Of a stretch of DNA of 28,838 nucleotides, positions 24,062 to 28,838 are shown piece by piece; positions within the stretch are counted from its first letter, which is position 1, and each line of letters begins with the position of its first letter. The DNA comes from Rubrobacter sp. (GTDB taxonomy: Bacteria; Actinomycetota; Rubrobacteria; Rubrobacterales; Rubrobacteraceae), in assembly GCA_013695335.1 (NCBI GenBank), contig JACDAR010000030.1, positions 1 through 28,838 on the forward strand. Direction: 5' to 3'. The notes under the pieces were generated by a model that was given only the letters and a program-made list of their open reading frames with translations, was not told the origin of the DNA and did not search any database. The position numbers were made by a program, and so were the translations under genes.

Positions 24062-25225
24062 TCAGGGTTCGTTGATCGGCTTCGTCCTGATACGGGCGCG
24101 GAAGAAATCCAGCAGTACGCGGATCATGGCGAGGACCGGGACCGCGAAGATCACTCCTGCGAGCCCAGCTATCTCGCCGCCGCCGATCACTGCGAGCAGC
24201 ACGACTATGGGATGTACTCTCAGGGCCTGTCCCTGGATGCGGGGCGTGAGCACGTTGCTATCGAGTTGCTGTATCAGGACGTAGCAAGCCACGACAAGCA
24301 ACGCGGTAGTGAAGCGCGAATCGAAAGTCTGCGACTCGAAGGCAAGCGCCACCACCACGGCGGGTATCCCACCCAGGAACGCCCCGAGATAGGGGATTAT
24401 GGCTGTCACGGACACCCACGCGCCGAGCAGAATCGCATAAGGCACGCCGAGGAAATACAGCGCCACGCTGGAAAGCACGCCCTGTATCACGATCACGAAG
24501 ACCAGCCCGCCAAGGTAGCGCGAGAATGACTCCCCGAAAGCCTCCCACAGATCCCTGGCGTCCCGACGGTAGTGGGCTGGCGCGGTTTTCAGGTAGGCTG
24601 CCTTCATGGTGCGTATGTCAGCGAGCAAAGACGCCGCCACGAAAAGCACCCCGAAGAGCCCAACCCCCACGTTGAAAGCGCCCGAGATGAAGCCGACGAG
24701 GCCGCTGAGGAGATCCTCGGTCAAAGCCCGTAGGCGGTCGACGAGGTCGTTGATGAGGCCGCTGGCGAACTGCTCCGGTGAGGCTCCGCCGAGCAGGTTG
24801 CGCTGTTCGAGCGGCTTCAGCACGTCGAGGAGCAGGCGGTTCGCACTGGCCGCGATGTCGGGGGAGTTGGCGACGAGGGCAGTCAACTGCTCGATGAGCG
24901 ACGGAACCAGGTAGACCCCCGCGAGCACGAAAACGCCGATCAAACTCAGAAAAGTCGTGAGTATGGCCAGCGGACGCGGCATTACCCGAGAGAGCGCAGC
25001 CACAGGGTACGACAGCACGATGGCGAGCGACACCCCGCCAAGCGCAACCACAACCACCGTCGGGGACGCCCACAAGAAAGCCGCGAACACCAGGATGCCA
25101 AGGATGCTGAGGACGATCAGGGCTCGTGACGGAATCAGGATCAGGGTGGGTGAGATCTCCCGCCGCCCTCCTTTGGGCCGGGCTTTGCCCCTCTTCCTGT
25201 GTCTCATCCGCCTGACTTTCGTCAT
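24062..25225 (-). CDS. AI-2E family transporter (PerM/UPF0118)
   Basis: A 387-residue membrane protein. A basic N-terminus (RRMRHRKRGKARPKGGRR) precedes paired membrane helices (33-80). A large amphipathic part with LVANSPDIAASANRLLLDVLKPLEQ follows, then the family core VIQGVLSSVALYFLGVPYAILLGAWVSVTAIIPYLGAFLGGIPAVVVAL (about 250-300). LDSNVLTPRIQGQALRVHPIVVLLAVIGGGEIAGLAGVIFAVPVLA lies near the end. These are the hallmarks of AI-2E/PerM proteins. Members export varied substrates, including ions, and autoinducer-2 transport cannot be assumed. It is a single gene with an inverted-repeat region upstream. Confidence 0.93.
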   Translation of the reverse strand: MTKVRRMRHRKRGKARPKGGRREISPTLILIPSRALIVLSILGILVFAAFLWASPTVVVVALGGVSLAIVLSYPVAALSRVMPRPLAILTTFLSLIGVFVLAGVYLVPSLIEQLTALVANSPDIAASANRLLLDVLKPLEQRNLLGGASPEQFASGLINDLVDRLRALTEDLLSGLVGFISGAFNVGVGLFGVLFVAASLLADIRTMKAAYLKTAPAHYRRDARDLWEAFGESFSRYLGGLVFVIVIQGVLSSVALYFLGVPYAILLGAWVSVTAIIPYLGAFLGGIPAVVVALAFESQTFDSRFTTALLVVACYVLIQQLDSNVLTPRIQGQALRVHPIVVLLAVIGGGEIAGLAGVIFAVPVLAMIRVLLDFFRARIRTKPINEP

Positions 25226-25305
25226 GGTCCCCCGCCGCTTCGCCGTCCGTAAACACCTATTCTACGCTCGAAAAGTCCGCGTGGAGACTTCGTGGCTTCT
25301 ATTGT

Positions 25306-25382
25306 GCGTGAGTCGTGAGGCGCTCGCTTCGTGAGTCGTTAGTCGAAAAATACGACTCACTACTTACGACTTACGCCTCACG
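25306..25382. repeat. Nested inverted repeats rich in GTGAGTCGT units
   Basis: The outer arms CGTGAGGCG (25314-25322) and CGCCTCACG (25374-25382) are perfect 9-bp complements. The inner arms GTGAGTCG (25331-25338) and CGACTCAC (25353-25360) are perfect 8-bp complements. Further copies of GTGAGTCGT-like units lie between. As RNA this would fold into a long hairpin on either strand. The right half overlaps the last codons of the lipoate-ligase-like gene. It could serve as a terminator or be a dispersed REP-like element. Confidence 0.75.
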
Positions 25383-26161
25383 GACGTACCGACCCCTCCG
25401 CCCGGGTTCGACACGAGTTGCTCCTCTCCGGCTTCACGCGCCAGGCCAAGCGTCAGATCGTCGAGCGGGACGCGGGAGGCGTCGTATCGCGCCGCAGCCT
25501 CGGTCGCGAACGCCTCGATGGCATCCTCGGTGGTCGCTTCGCTACCAGCCAGCCGCAGGCTGCCAACGCTCTCGGGGCGGAATGGCAATTCCAAAGCCCC
25601 GTAGACGCGCGAAAGCACCAGCGTCAATTCCCTTTCGCCTGAGACGAGCACGATCCCGCCAACGCTCGTCGCCCGGCGCGTCAGGCGCTGCGCGATGCCA
25701 GAGAGCTTCATGCCGCTCTCCCGATCACCGACCCGCAAACTGTGGTCGCCTGGGCAGAACTCGTCCCGCACCTCCCCCACCTCGGCCCGCACCCCGAGAC
25801 GCCCGAAGGCCCCGAGCGCCAGCGCTGCCGCCTCGTCGTAGCGGTCATGGATGCCCCGTTTCGCCTCCCCGGCGTCAGCCGGGCGGATGATGGAGAACCC
25901 GAAAGTGCCAGGACCGGCGGCTGTAGCCCCGCCCCCGGAGCCCCGGACGAGAACCGGGTAGCCCTCCTCGTTGGAAGCCCGCACGGCGTCCGCGAAGCCT
26001 GGGCGAAACGTATCGCGCCGCGTCACCCCGACGTGGCGGGTGGATGGCGTTATGGAGATCGTCGCGGGGCGCTCGCCGGAGGCCACCTGATCGAAAATCG
26101 TCCTCACGTAACCGTATGCTTCCACCGGATCTTCGAACCGGCCGGGCAACAGTAGCTCCAT
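25364..26161 (-). CDS. Lipoate/octanoate ligase-like protein (BPL/LplA family)
   Basis: A 265-residue protein of the biotin/lipoate protein ligase fold. The ATG at 26161 overlaps the ccdA stop as TGATG; a GTG one codon earlier is possible. Motifs are EGYPVLVRGSGGGATAAGPGTFGFSI (about 66-91), corresponding to the RR-x-x-GGG-x-V substrate loop, and SGMKLSGIAQRLTRRA (about 148-163), with the lysine that holds the acyl-adenylate. The second Arg of the loop is Gly here. It probably attaches or transfers lipoyl or octanoyl groups. The terminal SVRRKS is encoded inside the repeat region, so the natural C-terminus may have been altered. Confidence 0.83.
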   Translation of the reverse strand: MELLLPGRFEDPVEAYGYVRTIFDQVASGERPATISITPSTRHVGVTRRDTFRPGFADAVRASNEEGYPVLVRGSGGGATAAGPGTFGFSIIRPADAGEAKRGIHDRYDEAAALALGAFGRLGVRAEVGEVRDEFCPGDHSLRVGDRESGMKLSGIAQRLTRRATSVGGIVLVSGERELTLVLSRVYGALELPFRPESVGSLRLAGSEATTEDAIEAFATEAAARYDASRVPLDDLTLGLAREAGEEQLVSNPGGGVGTSVRRKS

Positions 26162-27039
26162 CACGCCCTCCGGCGGGTTTCGGACGGACTTTTGGATCCA
26201 GCATCCGGCCCTTCCCTATCCCGCAGCCAGCGGCGTGAGATCCAGAGCACGCCCGCGACCGCCAAGATGGCGGTCGCCACCCACGCCGGAATATTCCGGG
26301 AGATCCCACCCGACCACTGCTGCGCAGCGAGGGCAAGCCCACCGGCTCCGCTCTTTTCATAGAATCCTTCGAGCGCGGAGGTCCCGTCATAGACGATGAA
26401 CAGCACGCCGAGCACCACGAACATCAGGCCGGAGATGAGGCTGGTGGTGTGGGATCTCAGGCCGGCGAAAGAGACCTCCCTCCCTCGCAGCCAGCGGCGG
26501 TGTCCGAGGTCGAAGCGGTCCCAGAGCAGGGCCATCACAAAGAGCGGGGCGGCCATACCGGCGGCGTAGACGGCAAGAAGGGCCGCTCCACGAAGCGCCT
26601 CACCCGAGGCCGCCGCGACGGTCAGCACCGCGCCCAGGATGGGGCCTGAGCAGAAGCCAGCGAACCCGTAGACCGCGCCGAGGGCGTAGACGGAGGCGGC
26701 TGACTCGACCCGGATGCGGCCCCGCAGACGTTCCACCGGGCCGATAGAGAAGCCGAGGCCCACGATCTGGAACACGCCGAAGGTTATGAGCAGGATGCCG
26801 GAGATCAGAACGAGAACCTGCCTGTGCCCGTAGAAGAGCCCGCTGACCGCCGATATCCCCATCCCAAGCGGCACGAGCGTGGTGGCGAGCCCGAGGTAGA
26901 AAATACCGGTTCTCTTCACCAGCCCTCCCCCGCCGCCGAAAGCGTAGGCGAAGAATGCCGGCAGCAGCAGGGCGCTGCACGGGCTCAGGAGCGAGAGCAG
27001 CCCGCCAAAGAAGGCCGCAAGCAGGGATGCCTCAACCAC
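26161..27039 (-). CDS. ccdA: CcdA-type thiol-disulfide transmembrane protein
   Basis: A 292-residue membrane protein of the CcdA/DsbD-beta family, which carries reducing equivalents across the membrane to extracytoplasmic thiol proteins. The two reactive cysteines are visible in LLSLLSPCSALLLPAFFAY (about 15-33) and GFAGFCSGPILGAVL (about 125-139). Six membrane segments form the core. A C-terminal extension with an extra segment (AWVATAILAVAGVLWISRRW) and a basic tail is added. The GTG start at 27039 overlaps the dsbA-like stop by 8 bp, and its end overlaps the ligase gene. Partnership with the adjacent DsbA-like protein is strongly suggested. Confidence 0.9.
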   Translation of the reverse strand: MVEASLLAAFFGGLLSLLSPCSALLLPAFFAYAFGGGGGLVKRTGIFYLGLATTLVPLGMGISAVSGLFYGHRQVLVLISGILLITFGVFQIVGLGFSIGPVERLRGRIRVESAASVYALGAVYGFAGFCSGPILGAVLTVAAASGEALRGAALLAVYAAGMAAPLFVMALLWDRFDLGHRRWLRGREVSFAGLRSHTTSLISGLMFVVLGVLFIVYDGTSALEGFYEKSGAGGLALAAQQWSGGISRNIPAWVATAILAVAGVLWISRRWLRDREGPDAGSKSPSETRRRA

Positions 27040-27766
27040 CCTCCGCCGCCCGCTTTTCCTTCTCTATGATCCGCTCGAAAACCGGGAGCGGCTGCAACCC
27101 CACAAGCGCTTTCCCATTGATGACGAACGTGGGCGTGCCGCTCACGCCGCGCTGCTGTCCTTCCTGAAAATCCGCCCTCACGGCCGCCTCGTTCTTGCCG
27201 CTTTCGAGGCTAGAATGGAACTGTTTCACGTCCAACCCGGTTTGATCGGCGAGATCCATGAGCCGCCCTTCCGAGAAGCCCTGGGCCTGGGTTTTGTAGA
27301 GTAGATCGTGATACTCCCAGAACTTCCCCTGCTCCTGGGCTGCCCGGGCGGCGAGCGCGGCGTTCACGGACTCCTGTCCCCGGTATGGAAAATCCCGCCA
27401 CTCCATCCGGAGAGTCCCACTATCGACGTATTTATCTATCAGCTTCGGGCCCACCTCACGGGCGAACTTACCGCAGTAAGGTCACTGATAGTCCGAGTAC
27501 TCGACGAGCACCACCGGCGCGTCTGCGTCCCCGAGTGCAGGATGATCGAGGCTCTCATCCCCGGATGTAGTCGCATCCCCGCCGCCGGGGGCCTGTTCCT
27601 TTTCACCCGAAGATTGCTGCCCTTGCCCGGAAGATTGCGGGGCGCGATCTCCTTCCCCGGAGAGCAAGACGGCCGCCACCGCTATTATCGCAATGAGCGG
27701 AAGCCCGATCAGGAGCGGCAGCAACCGGCTTATTACCCTGTTCTCTCCGTTCTTCCCATCTGCCAA
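27032..27766 (-). CDS. DsbA-like membrane-anchored oxidoreductase with in-frame UGA at active site (candidate selenoprotein)
   Basis: A single frame of 244 codons starts at TTG 27766 (GGAGGT six bases upstream). Residues 13-36 form a membrane anchor and a Gln/Ser/Gly/Asp-rich linker follows (41-78). The thioredoxin fold begins DAPVVLVEYSDYQ. Codon 95 (27484-27482) is UGA, then PYCGKFAREVGPKL continues in the same frame. Homologs have SDYQCPYCGKF, so UGA replaces exactly the first, attacking Cys of CPYC; C98 remains. DFPYRGQES, the helical insert and the cis-Pro loop GVSGTPTFVING are intact downstream. There is no frameshift and no loss of conserved sequence. It overlaps ccdA. Two readings are possible: selenocysteine insertion (UPYC), or a TGC-to-TGA nonsense mutation or error. 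Confidence 0.7.
27444..27466 (-). promoter_or_regulatory. Candidate bacterial SECIS hairpin after the in-frame UGA
   Basis: On the mRNA, nucleotides +16 to +38 after the UGA can fold as UUCGCCC, loop GUGAGGU, GGG, a two-base bulge, CGAA: seven pairs. The apical loop starts with G-U at +23/+24. In E. coli fdhF, as I recall, the essential G and U of the loop lie about 20 nt after the UGA. A second small hairpin, CUUAC(UGCG)GUAAG, sits at +2 to +15. GC-rich coding sequence folds easily, so this is suggestive only. Confidence 0.4.
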
Positions 27767-27788
27767 CGGATTACCTCCAGCTTCGGTC

Positions 27789-27808
27789 GTTTACGGAGAG
27801 TTTACGGA
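27789..27808. promoter_or_regulatory. Tandem GTTTACGGA boxes, 11-bp pitch, upstream of the dsbA-like gene
   Basis: GTTTACGGA occurs at 27789-27797 and 27800-27808, a direct repeat with one helical turn of spacing, 23-42 bp before the TTG start. Direct repeats with this pitch are typical sites for OmpR/PhoB-type regulators. The regulator is not identified. Confidence 0.45.
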
Positions 27809-27873
27809 TGGCCGAGTCTATCGGATGACTTGTCTCACGGAGTGAGTCCCATCAGATAACCGTTGTCGAAAAG

Positions 27874-27908
27874 AAGGAGGGGCGAAGCTCGAATCTCCGC
27901 CCCTCCTT
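27874..27908 (-). terminator. Rho-independent terminator of the RTX-repeat gene
   Basis: Perfect 11-bp arms AAGGAGGGGCG (27874-27884) and CGCCCCTCCTT (27898-27908) with a 13-base loop lie just after the stop of the RTX gene. On the minus strand the hairpin is followed by CTTTTCG, a short T run. It separates that gene from the dsbA-ccdA operon. Confidence 0.8.
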
Positions 27909-27931
27909 GCACCTTCTTCTAAACAGGTTTT

Positions 27932-28348
27932 CTATACATCTGTCGGGTTCCCGTAGATGACGGTCTTGCAGTCGACGACCGTATCCTCGCCCAGGGTTGC
28001 GTAGGCGGTATCTTCGACGTCGCCCGCGCGCGTTTCCTTGTAGGCGCAGTCGATCAGGTCTCTTCCGGGACCGCCGTAGATCGTGTCGCTGCCCCGGCCA
28101 CCCCTGAGCGTATCGCCGCCTGCGCCGCCGTAGATGGTGTCGTCGCCGAAGCTATGGCGCACATCGTCGTTTCCGCCTTCCGCGTACACCGTGTCGTCGC
28201 CGTCGAAGGGGATGATCACGTCGCGCGAAGGGGTGCCCTGGAGCGTATCCGGTCCCTCAGTGCCCTTTATGGTGGCAGCCCACGCCACCCCGCTTGCGAG
28301 CAGCATCGCCAGGGCCATCGAAGCCAACAACAAGGTCGCTTTTCTCAT
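27932..28348 (-). CDS. Small secreted protein with RTX-like calcium-binding repeats
   Basis: A 138-residue protein. Residues 1-24 form a signal peptide ending VAWA. The mature chain has degenerate nonapeptide repeats of the hemolysin type: GTEGPDTLQG, GDDTVYAEGGNDDV, GDDTIYGGAGGDTLRGGRGSDTIYGGPGRDLID (about 30-100), expected to bind calcium in a parallel beta-roll. A short C-terminal part contains two Cys (DCAYKE and DCKT) that could pair. It is far too short to be an RTX toxin and no type I secretion genes are nearby. Similar short Sec-exported repeat proteins are frequent in actinomycetes with unknown roles. The ATG follows GGGAAGAAC. Confidence 0.87.
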   Translation of the reverse strand: MRKATLLLASMALAMLLASGVAWAATIKGTEGPDTLQGTPSRDVIIPFDGDDTVYAEGGNDDVRHSFGDDTIYGGAGGDTLRGGRGSDTIYGGPGRDLIDCAYKETRAGDVEDTAYATLGEDTVVDCKTVIYGNPTDV

Positions 28349-28500
28349 GTTCTTCCCACTAGCCTTGCTCTAGCCTGTCTCTGCTTGCACACAGGGTAGC
28401 ATACCCGCCGGCGTAAGAGCGGGCATCCCTGGAAGGCCGGGAAAGATGCGATGACGACAAGGCAAGACCCTGGAGGCGGAGTTGCCCCTCGACCGCCTGG

Positions 28501-28838
28501 TTAGAGCCAGCCGCGGTCTCTGAAGATGAGGTAGAGGGCCGTGGAGACCAACACCATAAGGGCCAGCGCAAACGGATAGCCGAGGAACCAGTGCAGCTCG
28601 GGCATGAAGTCGAAGTTCATTCCGTAGATGCCGGCTATGAGGGTCGGGGCGAAGAGCACGGCGGCCCAGGCGCTGATCTTCTTGGTCTGGTCACTCTGGT
28701 TTATGCCGGTGAGCGTCAGGTTGACGCTGAGCACGTTGGAGAGCAACTCACGGAAGCCATCTACCTGCTCCGCCACACGCAGCAGGTGATCCTGCACGTC
28801 CCTGACATACCGTTTCAGTTCGGGGTTGATCTTCTCAT
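28501..28838 (-). CDS. CorA-like Mg2+/Co2+ transporter, C-terminal part (window edge)
   Basis: The frame is open through the right edge, so only the last 112 residues are visible. A coiled helical stalk (INPELKRYVRDVQDHLLRVAEQVDGFRELLSNVL) leads to the first membrane helix (AAVLFAPTLIAGIYGMNF). The signature GMN and the acidic loop DFMPELHW follow, then the second helix and a short basic tail RDRGWL. These are the pore-forming and selectivity parts of CorA. The internal GTG that starts the shorter frame is not a real start. Confidence 0.93.
   Translation of the reverse strand, partial: EKINPELKRYVRDVQDHLLRVAEQVDGFRELLSNVLSVNLTLTGINQSDQTKKISAWAAVLFAPTLIAGIYGMNFDFMPELHWFLGYPFALALMVLVSTALYLIFRDRGWL

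Noticed and set aside
24062..25225. Autoinducer-2 quorum-sensing exporter
   Set aside because: Family name alone does not show the substrate; no luxS or lsr genes are in the window.
27032..27481. Separate short gene starting at 27454 downstream of the UGA
   Set aside because: It would begin in the middle of the thioredoxin fold, lack the active site and membrane anchor, and has no ribosome binding site; the two halves are one frame.
27932..28348. RTX toxin
   Set aside because: Only 138 residues with a Sec-type signal peptide and no type I secretion or activation genes.
1..28838. tRNA, rRNA or known riboswitch
   Set aside because: No cloverleaf, rRNA segment or recognisable riboswitch core (including a lysine riboswitch before lysA) was seen by eye; a covariance-model scan would be decisive.

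Overview
The window is high-GC DNA with ATG, GTG and frequent TTG starts, strong GGAGG-type ribosome binding sites and many 4-bp stop/start overlaps. The gene content and protein style suggest a deep-branching actinomycete of the Rubrobacter kind; this is inference from overall similarity, not a search result. The genes include a split succinylase DAP/lysine pathway, a GbsR-controlled ABC-2 exporter, an HTTM protein, a Rieske lipoprotein with a long Ser/Ala/Gly linker, and a DsbA/CcdA pair.

Layout. 1-1218: remnants of two transposases, the C-terminal end of one DDE enzyme abutting an N-truncated IS256-type gene with two frameshifts. 1484-2263: dapF, with serine at the second catalytic cysteine. 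2274-5941: signalling block, a REC-PAS-PAS-HisKA_3 kinase followed by its NarL-type regulator (minus strand), then a DUF4870 membrane protein and an Rcp1-like single-domain receiver (plus strand). 5938-9488: a DUF815 AAA+ ATPase and a gbsR-like/ABC ATPase/ABC permease operon with a readable promoter and operator. 9607-12405: a cell-wall amidase, a helix-turn-helix coiled-coil protein, a Rieske lipoprotein and a divergent DoxX protein. 12383-15839: minus-strand operon lysA, GNAT, fold-IV aminotransferase, sulfotransferase. 15960-20549: a DapC-like aminotransferase, EamA exporter, small lipoprotein, dapD and dapE. 20601-21961: sugar-binding lipoprotein broken by a one-base deletion in a G run, with no permease genes beside it. 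22217-25225: HTTM membrane protein and AI-2E family exporter. 25364-27766: dsbA-like, ccdA and lipoate-ligase-like genes, overlapping end to start. 27932-28838: small RTX-repeat secreted protein with a clear terminator, and a partial CorA.

How the genes work together. DapD, DapC, DapE, DapF and LysA together cover the succinylase route from tetrahydrodipicolinate to meso-DAP and lysine, but they sit in three or four transcription units. The divergent lysA/dapC interval carries a repeated AATATACCCC box, a candidate shared control element. The DsbA/CcdA pair should form an extracytoplasmic thiol-disulfide system.

The most exciting feature is in that thiol-disulfide system. The DsbA-like reading frame is interrupted only by one UGA, exactly at the first cysteine of the CPYC active site. 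The frame is otherwise intact on both sides, and a hairpin with a GU-starting apical loop follows about 23 nt downstream. This is either a selenocysteine (UPYC) oxidoreductase or a one-base nonsense mutation or sequencing error. The sequence favours a selenoprotein candidate but cannot prove it.
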